Part shown: in pieces, positions 1 to 8,796 of the stretch
Numbering within the stretch: position 1 is the first letter of the stretch
Layout of the letters: each line of letters starts with the position of its first letter
Assembly: GCA_002430605.1 (NCBI GenBank)
Contig: DJBY01000091.1
Coordinates: 1 to 25,886, forward strand
Length of the DNA: 25,886 nucleotides
Origin: Opitutia bacterium UBA5964
GTDB lineage: Bacteria; Verrucomicrobiota; Verrucomicrobiia; Opitutales; Coraliomargaritaceae
Reading direction: 5' to 3'
Position numbers and translations under genes: made by a program
Notes under the pieces: generated by a model
What the model saw: the letters and a program-made list of their open reading frames with translations, nothing else
Database searches by the model: none
What the model was told of the DNA's origin: nothing

Positions 1-88
1 CGCCAGGCAAACTCTTCGATTTGCGTCGGCAGCAATGCCGCTCGCAGGATTCTGGTGAGTTGGCGATCACTACGGCAGACGGATCGGG

Positions 89-1507
89 CTATAGGAATTT
101 AATTTTCCGAGCGGCAAAGGCAGCCATGCGGATCAGCAGCATGCCATCGCGCCAGCGGTCGATTTGTGGCTCGCCGTAGGTGCGGCTCTGGTAGCGAATT
201 GGTAGATCGCGGATCTTGAGGTTGAGCTTGGCGGCGCCGAAGATCAGGTCGAAATCACCGAAGGGATCGAAGTTGCCGAAGTAACTACGATTGGCTTCGA
301 TCAGCTCGTAGTGCGACTTGCTGAAGACCTTAGTGCCGCACAGGGTGTCTTTGACTGGCATGCTGAGTAACCAAGAAAAGAGCATGCTGAAGAACTTGTT
401 GCCACACATATTGAGAAAGCGCATGGCCTCGTCTTCCATTGGGTAAACCAAGCGCACGCCGTTGACGAATTCACAATGGCCGAGCTGAATAGCTTCGAAG
501 AATTTGGGTAGATCTTCGGGCGGCACGGTGAGGTCGGCATCGAGGATCATGATGATGTCGCCGGTGGCTTTTGCATAGCCGAGGCGCATGGCGTCGCCCT
601 TACCTTTACCGGGTTGCTGGTAGGCTTTGATGGTGCGCTCGGGGTACTTCTCGATGCAGGATTGGATCATGTCCCAAGTATCATCTTGAGAGTTGCCTTC
701 GACGAAAATTATTTCGGTGGTCAGTCCCATGTTAGGTGTGCGCTGGATCGCTGCCTCGATATTGCCCGATTCGTTGCGAGCAGGAATGATGACGGTCACG
801 CTGAGGCTGTCGGCTGGCTTGGCTAGCTGTTTGGGGCGCGCGACAAAGAACAGGCTTAGGCACGCGAATGGCAGCAGCGGGGCGATGAATTTATTGATCA
901 GGCTGCCGAGGCCGCAGAGTTCGTGTGGCACGAGGATACGCGCATCGGAGCGCACCATTTCCCAACCGGCAAGGTCGAGCAGATTACGCAAATCGTCTGA
1001 GGAAAGCCAGTTTTGCTGAGGGCGTTTGGGTTTGAGGCCGAGTAATGTGCTGAGTCCTAGAATAGGGCGCCACAATGTGTTGTGAATATTTAGCACTAAA
1101 CGCGTTGCAGGTGTGGCCGCGTGGTGACTATTCTCAAGGAGTTGTTGGACGTCGGCAGCTTCATTCAGCGTGTCGGATAGCAACAGATAGTCGTATGTCT
1201 GATCAAAGGTTGCTGTCTCGCCAGCTGCGCAGGCGAATTGCGCCTGTGGCAGTTTTTGTTTCGCGGCGTTGACTTGCTCCTCGACTAGATCGATGCCAGC
1301 GAGCGTGCGATTTGGTAGGTGTTGAAGCAGATCGCCTGAACCGCAGCCGATTTCAAGCACACTACTGCCTTCGGGGATTAGAAAGCGATAGTAGTTTCCC
1401 AAGATGCGGCGATAGGCGTGGCTCCATGCACTAGTAGGGCGTTGCTCGGTATAGTGCGATTTGAGGCGGCTCCATGTGAGCTCGAGGATTTTTGAAGTCG
1501 TGGGCAT
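89..1507 (-). CDS. Fusion protein: SAM-dependent methyltransferase + family 2 glycosyltransferase
   Basis: Residues 1-225 form a class I SAM methyltransferase. The glycine-rich motif I LEIGCGSG is at 51-58, the acidic GIDL at 71-74, and LLLSDTLNE at 108-116 fits motif post-II. Residues 235-472 form a GT-A family 2 glycosyltransferase of the dolichol-phosphate-mannose-synthase/DPG-synthase type: TVIIPARNESGNI near 238-250, GKGKGDAMRLGY near 300-311, and the metal/nucleotide-binding DADLTVPPEDLP at 323-334. No membrane anchor is evident; the hydrophobic stretch at 205-223 ends the methyltransferase half and is short. The protein probably transfers a sugar to a lipid or glycan carrier, and the methyltransferase half may modify the same product; the substrate is unknown. 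The ATG at 1507 is the natural start. It is divergent from the sugar kinase gene. I am confident of both domains and not of the pathway. Confidence 0.85.
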   Translation of the reverse strand: MPTTSKILELTWSRLKSHYTEQRPTSAWSHAYRRILGNYYRFLIPEGSSVLEIGCGSGDLLQHLPNRTLAGIDLVEEQVNAAKQKLPQAQFACAAGETATFDQTYDYLLLSDTLNEAADVQQLLENSHHAATPATRLVLNIHNTLWRPILGLSTLLGLKPKRPQQNWLSSDDLRNLLDLAGWEMVRSDARILVPHELCGLGSLINKFIAPLLPFACLSLFFVARPKQLAKPADSLSVTVIIPARNESGNIEAAIQRTPNMGLTTEIIFVEGNSQDDTWDMIQSCIEKYPERTIKAYQQPGKGKGDAMRLGYAKATGDIIMILDADLTVPPEDLPKFFEAIQLGHCEFVNGVRLVYPMEDEAMRFLNMCGNKFFSMLFSWLLSMPVKDTLCGTKVFSKSHYELIEANRSYFGNFDPFGDFDLIFGAAKLNLKIRDLPIRYQSRTYGEPQIDRWRDGMLLIRMAAFAARKIKFL

Positions 1508-1571
1508 GATCTGTCTGTTAGATCATTAAGTCTCGCGCAGGTCGATTGTGATTTTTGGCTAAGACAGACAG

Positions 1572-1586
1572 CGCGGCTGTGCCGCG
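1572..1586. repeat. Small perfect hairpin upstream of the sugar kinase
   Basis: CGCGGC (1572-1577) pairs perfectly with GCCGCG (1581-1586) across the 3-nt loop TGT, and AGTTT follows. It lies in the 132-bp divergent gap between the methyltransferase/glycosyltransferase gene and the kinase gene. Its layout (short GC stem, T-starting 3-nt loop, then AGT) resembles the units of the hairpin array at 8515-8795, so it may be an isolated degenerate copy. There is no T-tract, so it is not a clear terminator. Confidence 0.45.
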
Positions 1587-1639
1587 AGTTTAAAGATGTG
1601 GTTGCGCGGAAGCCACTTGCGCTTAGTTATATCGGCATC

Positions 1640-2590
1640 ATGTCTGTGAAATCACCTATCGTTACAATTACATTAAATCCTGCGATCGATCAGACGGTTT
1701 TTGTCGATCAGTTGGTTCCGGGCTCGGTGCATCGGGTGAGTCAGTCGCGCCGACAAGCGGGCGGTAAAGGAGTGAATGTGGCGACGATGTTGGCACTCGG
1801 TGGTGCGGAAGTGGTGGCTTCGGGTTTTTTAGGAGATGCCAACGCCACGATCTTTGAGCAACACTTCAGCGAATATGGTGTGCGCGATGCATTTATTCGT
1901 GTCCAAGGCGAAACACGAATGGGTATTAAGATCGTGGATACGGGGATAAATGAAACGACCGATTTAAATATGGTGGGAGCTGCGCCGACGGTCGAGCAGT
2001 GCGCTGCGCTTCGAAGCCAGTTGCTAGAGCTGGCTGAGCCAGGGCGCTGGTTTTTGATTGCCGGGAGTTTGCCTGACGGGATGGAGCCTCGATTTGTGGC
2101 CGAATTAATCCAAGCCTTACGCGGAACTGGCGCAAAGGTGGCAGTCGATAGTAGTGGCACTGCACTGAAGGCTGCAGTGGCGGCGGGAGTCGATTTGATC
2201 AAGCCGAATGAGCATGAATTGGCGGAGTTGCTGGGCGTGGAGCTAAAAGATTTTGATTCAATAGTGGCAGCGGCGCGGCGACTGTGCAAAGAGCAAATCC
2301 CGAATTTGATCGTGTCGCTGGGTGCTCAAGGCGCGTTGTTTCAGACGGCTGAGGCGGAGCTGTTGGTGCGTGCGCCGAAGCTAAATGTGGTCAGTACTGT
2401 GGGTGCTGGAGACGCGCTGCTGGCGGGCTATTTGCATGGGCAGCAATTGGGCGAATCATTCGAAGACTGTGCGCGACGCGCGACGGTGTATGCATGGAGT
2501 CGACTAGAGTCGCTCGTGCCGATGCTTCCGCAGGGAAATAAATTAACTAAGCGATTGAATCGAATTAGCGTGCGAGAGCTTGATTCGTGA
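1640..2590 (+). CDS. fruK: 1-phosphofructokinase-like PfkB-family kinase
   Basis: A 316-residue PfkB-family sugar kinase that phosphorylates a sugar phosphate with ATP. The N-terminus IVTITLNPAIDQTVF and the substrate-binding QAGGKGVNVA (about 39-48) are typical of FruK/LacC-type kinases. KPNEHELAELLG (about 189-200) and the C-terminal GAGDALLAGY with its catalytic Asp are the family's second signature. Length matches 1-phosphofructokinases (about 310 residues). An in-frame GTG exists at 1598, but the ATG at 1640 places the conserved first strand at the expected distance from the start. No fructose PTS or regulator gene is adjacent, so fructose-1-phosphate as substrate is inferred; tagatose-6-phosphate kinase is the main alternative. 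A weak 5-bp stem (2590-2604) overlaps the stop region without a T-tract. Confidence 0.8.
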   Translation: MSVKSPIVTITLNPAIDQTVFVDQLVPGSVHRVSQSRRQAGGKGVNVATMLALGGAEVVASGFLGDANATIFEQHFSEYGVRDAFIRVQGETRMGIKIVDTGINETTDLNMVGAAPTVEQCAALRSQLLELAEPGRWFLIAGSLPDGMEPRFVAELIQALRGTGAKVAVDSSGTALKAAVAAGVDLIKPNEHELAELLGVELKDFDSIVAAARRLCKEQIPNLIVSLGAQGALFQTAEAELLVRAPKLNVVSTVGAGDALLAGYLHGQQLGESFEDCARRATVYAWSRLESLVPMLPQGNKLTKRLNRISVRELDS

Positions 2591-2870
2591 GCGCGGTTTG
2601 CGCTGAACTGTTAATCGCAATGTGGATTCATTTAAGCTGTAAATCTTGTTGATTGAACTGACGGCGCGGAATTGCTCAGTGGCGTCTGTAGGGTGGTAGG
2701 GCTGGTGCTACCCGTGGTTTAAAAGTAAGCGGCTCAAATGATATATAGCGATTCATCGATGCCTGCCGAGAGTCTCCATTGGGGGGGCTGAGCAAAAGTA
2801 CAGGGTTCCGGATTAATTGTAACAATAAGTAGGTTTACATTCGTGAAAAATACAATGAAAGTGACTGAAC
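2591..2870. other. Non-coding gap upstream of the H-NOX gene
   Basis: A 280-bp gap with no plausible ORF. It holds the weak stem at 2590-2604, an imperfect stem GGTAG/CTACC around 2697-2715 and a run of seven G near 2781-2787. The last 60 bp are AT-rich and probably contain the promoter of the H-NOX/kinase operon, but I could not place convincing -35 and -10 boxes. No known riboswitch fold was recognised. Confidence 0.4.
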
Positions 2871-3416
2871 ATGAAGGGATTAATATTCACAGAATTTCTC
2901 GAGATGGTTGAATTAAAATTTGGTTATGAGGTCTTCGATCGAGTGACTTCGTTGCCATCTTTAAAAAACCACGGCGCTTACACTTCAGTCGGGAACTACC
3001 CGCACGGTGAAATGCTAAAGATGATTGATGAGCTGCATGGTGCAGTCGATTTACCGCATAAGGCTTTGATTTTAGCATTTGCTGAATGGCTATTTGGCGC
3101 CTTCATAAGGGTGCACCCGGAGTTCTTTGAGCGTATTGATAACTCGTTCGACTTTCTATATGGTATTGAAACTGTGATTCACACTGAGGTGCGGCGGTTA
3201 TATCCGGATGCGCGGTTGCCGGACTTCGAGTGTGAGCGTCGCAGTGAGAATGAACTTGTAATGGATTATTCGTCGTGGCGTCCGTTTGCTGATTTAGCGG
3301 AAGGCCTGATCCTCGCCTCAAGTGCCCATTTTAAAGAAAACATTGAAGTGATCCATGAGCCGGGCCCCACAGATGACGGTCGTAGTGCTCGGTTTATCCT
3401 CAGAAAGCTTCCGTAG
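2871..3416 (+). CDS. H-NOX haem-nitric oxide/oxygen binding sensor
   Basis: A 181-residue stand-alone H-NOX domain that binds b-type haem in the cytosol and senses NO (or O2). It opens with the family hallmark MKGLIFTEFLEMVE. The proximal haem ligand is His104 (VIHTEVRRLYP), and the haem-propionate motif Y-x-S-x-R is intact as Tyr133-Ser135-Arg137 (DYSSWRPF). Length matches bacterial H-NOX proteins (about 180). The position matching the O2-stabilising Tyr140 of the Thermoanaerobacter protein is Leu142, which points to an NO-selective sensor. The next gene, 6 bp downstream, is a hybrid histidine kinase, the usual partner whose autophosphorylation H-NOX controls. No strong Shine-Dalgarno precedes the ATG. 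NO specificity is inference; the family call is firm. Confidence 0.93.
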   Translation: MKGLIFTEFLEMVELKFGYEVFDRVTSLPSLKNHGAYTSVGNYPHGEMLKMIDELHGAVDLPHKALILAFAEWLFGAFIRVHPEFFERIDNSFDFLYGIETVIHTEVRRLYPDARLPDFECERRSENELVMDYSSWRPFADLAEGLILASSAHFKENIEVIHEPGPTDDGRSARFILRKLP

Positions 3417-3422
3417 TCTGCC

Positions 3423-6400
3423 ATGTCCGAATCGCCCCTAAGCCAGGAGGTCTTTGAGCGTCTATTGAAGCGTGAGCGCAGCTCACGTAAGGAGGCAGAA
3501 CGCTTACTCGATCAGAAATCTGTCGAGCTCTACCACAGCAATGTGAGTTTGCGTGCACTGGCCGATAAGCTAGAGCTGCGTGTTCAGGAGCGCACGGCGG
3601 AGCTAGAGTCCGAGCGTAATCGAGCAGTTGCCTCGGCCGAGGCCCTTCGAGAGAGCGAGCGCCGTTTTACCGATGTTGCCAATATCGTCGGTGAATATCT
3701 ATGGGAGTTGGATGCAAACTTCTGTTTTAGCTCTGTTACAGACCAAGTCACAGCCGTGCTTGGTTATGCCGAGCAGGATTTGCTCGGCCGTTCGATTTTT
3801 GATTATATGCCGACAGACGATGCGACGCAAATGCGCAAGGCCTTGAAAGCGGCGGAGACGGACGGTCAAGTGTTTACCAATCTAGCGCACCGTGCTTTAA
3901 CGATCGATGGGGAAGTGGTTTGGCAGCGTAGCAGCGGAGCGTTGAGTTTGGATGCCTCTGGTCGCGTCACGATCATCCGCGGGGCCAGTCTAGATGTGTC
4001 TGAGCAAGAGCGCTCAAAAGAGCAAATGCAGCAACTGGTAATTGCTTTGCAGCATGCGAGTGAGGCGATCGTGATGACGAGCCATGAAGGGGCGATATTA
4101 TTTGCGAATGATGCGTGTGCGAGGATGTTTGCTTACCCTAGCAGGGAGCGCTTGATCGGTTCTCCTTGGCAACAGTTTTATGGACCCGCCGAGGCGCAGC
4201 GATTTGAAGCCGAACTAGCCACGAAATTAAAAGTGGGCGAGGGCTTTAGCGGTGAGGGGACTGGACTCCGCGAGGATGGCACTAAATTTCCTGTACACTT
4301 TTCCTTTAATCGTTTGCCAAATGGTGAGCTGCTATGGATCTGTCGTGATGAGTCCGAGCGTTTAAAGACACTCATGAGTTTGCAGACGCAGAATTCGCTA
4401 TTAACTGCACTGATTGAGAATATACGAGTTGGTGTGCTGTTTGAAGATGCATCTGCGCAACGTGGTCTTTTGTTTAATCAAAAGATTGCGCGAGTCATGG
4501 GGCTTGAGAGTGCCGCATTTGAGGGCTTACAGCGGGCGAACCCACTATTTAGTCAGTTGCGGCCGCGTTGTCATTCAGCCTCATCTAAGGCAGTGTTGGA
4601 GCAGCTGATCGAGCTAAAGGATGTGTGCTATAATATGTTGCTCGATCTTGATGAAGATACCTGCTTGGTGGTCGATCGGATCCCGGTATATGTGGGTGCA
4701 ATCTATCGAGGTGCGCTCTGGACTATTCGTGACGTCAGTGAAGAAAAACGTCATGAACGTGATATGCTGGAAGCACGTCAACGAGCTGAAGCGGGCGATC
4801 GTGCCAAATCGACCTTTCTTGCCAATATGAGTCACGAAATTCGCACACCGCTTAACGGTATCTGTGGTATGGCACGTATTCTAATTGGGACCTCCTTAGA
4901 TCATGACGCTTTTGAGCAGGTGCGTGCCATCCAGGTCAGTGCGGATTCATTGTTGCATGTGCTCAACGATATTCTCGATTTTGCAAAAGTTGAAGCTGGG
5001 CAATTGGATCTTGAGATCGTTGATTTTGATTTCGCTCAAGTATTAGACTCGGCCTTTATCGTATTGCATGGGCGGGCCATTGAAAAGCAACTGCGTTTCG
5101 ACTTTATTTACCCAGATGCGGGCATCTCGATGCTCAAGGGAGATCCTAGCCGATTGAATGAAGTCCTGCTTAATTTGATCGGTAATGCGATTAAGTTTAC
5201 TGCAACAGGAGGGGTCACAGTTGTTTCGCGTATTGTCTCTGAAGCAGACGATTCTCTCAGTTTGAAGCTAAGTATCCGTGATACCGGAATTGGCATGAGT
5301 TCGGAAGAGATGGAGCGCGTCTTCGAGCCTTTTATTCAAGCGGACTCCTCGATTAGTCGTCGCTTCGGTGGTAGTGGGTTGGGACTTTCTATTTGCCGTG
5401 ACCTGGTCCAGCTAATGGGCGGCACGCTGAGTGTCGAATCTGAGCTTGGCGAAGGATCAGAGTTTATTGTTCAGATTCCCTTAGAACGCAGTGATGCTGA
5501 ACTCGGCTTTTCTGAAGATGAGCAGTTGCTGGAGCGACCGGTCTTTATGGTGACCGATTCGGATGATTTTTATCGTGTAGTTGACGCCATGCTTGCCTAT
5601 GCGGGAGAGCGATTGGTGCGCGTGCGTGATGCTGCCGAGGTGTGCATAGGGCTAGCGTCCTGCCCAACTGATGCGGTCTTGCTGCTGGATCGTGCGCATC
5701 AGGGAGACTACGAGATAGCAGAGGATAACGACCTGCTGTGCCCTATGCCCGAGGGACTTAGGCGGGTTTTGATTTCGGATACGATTCCTGTCGGAGGCTT
5801 GAACGATACTTTTCTGTTAGCGTATCCATTTTCAAGATACAAATTGCTAAATACTATTTATACGCAGTTGGGTCTGCAGTTGCCTCAGGAGCTCTTTCAG
5901 GGATATACTCCGCAGCCATTTAGTGAACTCGATCTCAGTGGACTGCGGATTCTCTTGGCTGAGGATAATGCCATTAATCAGAGGGTGGCGTGTATTACTA
6001 TCGAGCGCTATGGGGCTGTTGTAGATGTGGCAGCCAATGGCCGCGAAGCGCTCGAGATGGTCGAGCGCTTCGAATATGATCTAATCTTAATGGATATTCG
6101 TATGCCTGAGATGGATGGAGTGGAAGCCTGCTTGCGGATCCGTTCACGTGGTATGAAACTTCCTATTTATGCGCTCACTGCAGAGGCGATGAAAGGATCT
6201 CGTGAACGTTTCATTGAAGCGGGTATGAATGGTTATCTGAGCAAGCCGTTGGTCGAGGCTGATTTAGTGAATCTACTTATAGATAATAAAAATGTACAGA
6301 TGGCCAATGGTATGGCTGCAAGGGCGAATGAAGATGGTGAGAAGTTGTTTGTGTCAGATGCCCAGGCCTTTGCTAATAAACTCTGGGAGGAAGCTCGTGA

Positions 6401-6755
6401 GTCGCCAGTCCTCGCGCTGCAAGACTTTTATGATTTACTAGATGGAGAGCAGGCACTCGCGCACACATTATTACTCGAATTCAGTAATTTCGCAATAGAC
6501 TGCGCTCGGCAGGCGATGGATGGCCTCGACGCTGGCGATTTGAATCTCGCAATTAGCCGATTTCATAAGTTAGGCGGCTCTGCGGCAACGATTTACGCGA
6601 AGCAGGCGAGTGCTTCTTTCTTGAGCCTTGAGGGCAGTTTGATGGAAGAGCCCGCCGATAAGGCTACCTGTAAAAGCCGTATATCGGAATGTATGCAGCG
6701 ATTGGATGCACTGTGTGTTGAAATTGAGATGATTGCAGCAGGCGATGAATTATGA
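3423..6755 (+). CDS. Soluble hybrid sensor histidine kinase (PAS x3, HisKA, HATPase, pseudo-REC, REC, Hpt), H-NOX partner
   Basis: A 1110-residue cytosolic hybrid kinase without membrane segments. Order: N-terminal coiled coil (1-75); PAS domains at about 78-195, 200-315 and a weaker one at 325-440; HisKA with MSHEIRTPLNG, phospho-acceptor His471; HATPase with N-box Asn588, DTGIG at 620-624 and FGGSGLGL at 648-655; a degenerate receiver (about 700-835); a true receiver with Glu847/Asp848, Asp891, Thr919 and Lys941; and an Hpt domain with His1048 (RFHKLGGSAAT). This is a full His-Asp-His phosphorelay in one chain, needing only a final response regulator. Adjacency to the H-NOX gene marks it as an H-NOX-associated kinase, probably inhibited by NO-bound H-NOX as in characterised systems. 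Its stop overlaps the ATG (ATGA, 6752-6755) of what was a response-regulator gene, now broken. Confidence 0.93.
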   Translation: MSESPLSQEVFERLLKRERSSRKEAERLLDQKSVELYHSNVSLRALADKLELRVQERTAELESERNRAVASAEALRESERRFTDVANIVGEYLWELDANFCFSSVTDQVTAVLGYAEQDLLGRSIFDYMPTDDATQMRKALKAAETDGQVFTNLAHRALTIDGEVVWQRSSGALSLDASGRVTIIRGASLDVSEQERSKEQMQQLVIALQHASEAIVMTSHEGAILFANDACARMFAYPSRERLIGSPWQQFYGPAEAQRFEAELATKLKVGEGFSGEGTGLREDGTKFPVHFSFNRLPNGELLWICRDESERLKTLMSLQTQNSLLTALIENIRVGVLFEDASAQRGLLFNQKIARVMGLESAAFEGLQRANPLFSQLRPRCHSASSKAVLEQLIELKDVCYNMLLDLDEDTCLVVDRIPVYVGAIYRGALWTIRDVSEEKRHERDMLEARQRAEAGDRAKSTFLANMSHEIRTPLNGICGMARILIGTSLDHDAFEQVRAIQVSADSLLHVLNDILDFAKVEAGQLDLEIVDFDFAQVLDSAFIVLHGRAIEKQLRFDFIYPDAGISMLKGDPSRLNEVLLNLIGNAIKFTATGGVTVVSRIVSEADDSLSLKLSIRDTGIGMSSEEMERVFEPFIQADSSISRRFGGSGLGLSICRDLVQLMGGTLSVESELGEGSEFIVQIPLERSDAELGFSEDEQLLERPVFMVTDSDDFYRVVDAMLAYAGERLVRVRDAAEVCIGLASCPTDAVLLLDRAHQGDYEIAEDNDLLCPMPEGLRRVLISDTIPVGGLNDTFLLAYPFSRYKLLNTIYTQLGLQLPQELFQGYTPQPFSELDLSGLRILLAEDNAINQRVACITIERYGAVVDVAANGREALEMVERFEYDLILMDIRMPEMDGVEACLRIRSRGMKLPIYALTAEAMKGSRERFIEAGMNGYLSKPLVEADLVNLLIDNKNVQMANGMAARANEDGEKLFVSDAQAFANKLWEEARESPVLALQDFYDLLDGEQALAHTLLLEFSNFAIDCARQAMDGLDAGDLNLAISRFHKLGGSAATIYAKQASASFLSLEGSLMEEPADKATCKSRISECMQRLDALCVEIEMIAAGDEL

Positions 6756-7150
6756 GCGCTCCAAGCAAACTAAACGACTGCTAGTTGCAGATGCTGATCC
6801 GATCACTCTCTAGTTCATTCAGTATGGATTTGATTCTGTTGGATTGACTGCAGCATATTTGGAAATGATAGCCGGGTGGTTGGGCGAGTTGCACGAGTCG
6901 GTCGAATCCTGATCGTCTCGATGTCAGTGACTTAATCGGTGTTGCCATAGCTGAGCCCACGGTCTCTGCAAATACAGTTAGCCTCGGGGGCGCTCACTAT
7001 TGGTTGAGGTGGAACGCCGCGCCGTGATTGCAACCCTCGCCCAGTAGCCTAAGTAAGGCCGAAGCTGCGCGTATTCTCGGTATTGCAGAGCAGAGCGTGT
7101 ATAATAAAATGCGTCGTCACCGGCTGATCGTCGACTCGCTCGAGTTCTGG

Positions 7151-7165
<15 letters not shown>
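6752..7165 (+). pseudogene. Decayed response regulator with Fis/NtrC-type HTH
   Basis: No intact ORF remains, but three pieces of a regulator can be read. An ATG at 6752 overlaps the kinase stop. From 6775, shifted by one frame, RLLVADADPITL reads like the first strand and acidic pair of a receiver, then hits TAG. At 7003-7044, VEVERRAVIATLAQ matches the helix that precedes the HTH in NtrC-family proteins, then TAG. From 7049, in another frame, SKAEAARILGIAEQSVYNK (7052-7108) is a classic Fis-type helix-turn-helix, running to TAG at 7163-7165. At least two frameshifts and several stops are needed. The remaining 414 bp could have held only a receiver plus HTH (about 138 residues), so there may also be internal deletion. 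The end overlaps the 3' end of rho by 15 bp. Position and ATGA coupling suggest it was the output regulator of the H-NOX/kinase pair. Confidence 0.72.
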
Positions 7166-8296
<1,131 letters not shown>

Positions 8297-8307
8297 GTGA
8301 GAGTGCC

Positions 8308-8448
8308 ATGTCTGGCGATAGTATGTCTTTGAGAAAGTCGCGTGCATGCGCACGTTGCTTTGAGAGAATCGACGGTAAACAATCCGAAGATCAGTGGGAA
8401 TATCGTTGTTTCAGCTGTTTGGTGGACATCAGGTCCGCTCCAGTGTGA
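8308..8448 (+). CDS. Possible small zinc-ribbon protein
   Basis: A 46-residue ORF starting at ATG 8308 (a second ATG is at 8323), divergent from rho with only 11 bp between the two start codons. It contains two CxxC pairs, CARC and CFSC, separated by about 17 mostly polar residues, which is the ligand layout of a small zinc ribbon. A weak purine stretch (GTGAGAG) lies about 5-10 bp upstream. The reading frame is open further upstream, antisense to rho, so it could be chance. No family is recognised. The paired cysteines are the main reason to list it. Confidence 0.4.
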   Translation: MSGDSMSLRKSRACARCFERIDGKQSEDQWEYRCFSCLVDIRSAPV

Positions 8449-8514
8449 GCTCTCGGCTGCACCTGCTTTCTAAACGATATATAAAGATTTGAAGGACAAG
8501 TTCGCTCCTGTCAA

Positions 8515-8795
8515 GCGCAGCTTCGCTGCGCAGTGCGGCCGTGCTGCGCACGGAGTGATACCGACCTTCGGTCGAGTGACGCCTGCGGCGAGTGAGAGCA
8601 CGGCTCCGCCGTGAGTGAAAGTGCCATGCTACGCATTGAGTGAAAGTGAGGAGTGGGGCTCTGCGGACGACGCGGAGGTCGTCCCTCCCGTGTTCATTTC
8701 ACACTACCACTCTCACTACATAGCGGAGCCGAGTGCTCACTTTCACTCCGTGCGCAGTGCGGTCACTCGACCGCAGGTCGTCTCGGCTACGCCGA
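8515..8795. repeat. Array of mini-hairpins (stem-TNC-stem) spaced by AGTGA
   Basis: This fills most of the 348-bp stretch between the small ORF and gdh. Six consecutive perfect hairpins on the plus strand all have 3-nt loops of form TNC: 8515-8531 (7-bp stem, TTC), 8539-8553 (6, TGC), 8562-8574 (5, TTC), 8580-8590 (4, TGC), 8599-8613 (6, TCC) and 8626-8636 (4, TAC). Each stem changes in sequence. After the first comes AGTGC; units 2-5 are followed directly by AGTGA, and unit 6 by two bases then AGTGA. A 7-bp stem (8665-8671/8678-8684) lies centrally. The right half repeats the pattern on the opposite strand: TCACT at 8713, 8737, 8743 and 8763, and hairpin 8768-8780. A final hairpin TCGGC-TAC-GCCGA (8783-8795) stops one base short of the gdh stop codon. 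It resembles a REP/BIME-like mosaic, but the class is unknown to me. Confidence 0.85.
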
Positions 8796-8796
8796 C

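Noticed and set aside
1..88. A gene fragment at the left edge
   Set aside because: Some frames are open over 88 bp, but no motif is recognisable and the piece is too short to judge.
2740..2830. A possible riboswitch (c-di-GMP type) before the H-NOX gene
   Set aside because: A G-run and small stems exist, but the conserved core bases of known classes were not found.
8297..8353. Rho start at the upstream ATG 8353
   Set aside because: The added 19 residues resemble no Rho N-terminus and would cover the possible small ORF; the ATG at 8296 suffices.
8509..8514. A perfect TTGACA -35 box on the minus strand pointing to rho
   Set aside because: At 17 bp spacing the -10 site is CAAATC, only 2 of 6 matches; the TATATA further on is about 27 bp away. 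Not a credible sigma-70 pair.
8515..8795. A CRISPR array
   Set aside because: There are no long identical repeats with unique spacers and no cas genes; the repeated element is a 5-bp tag with variable stems.
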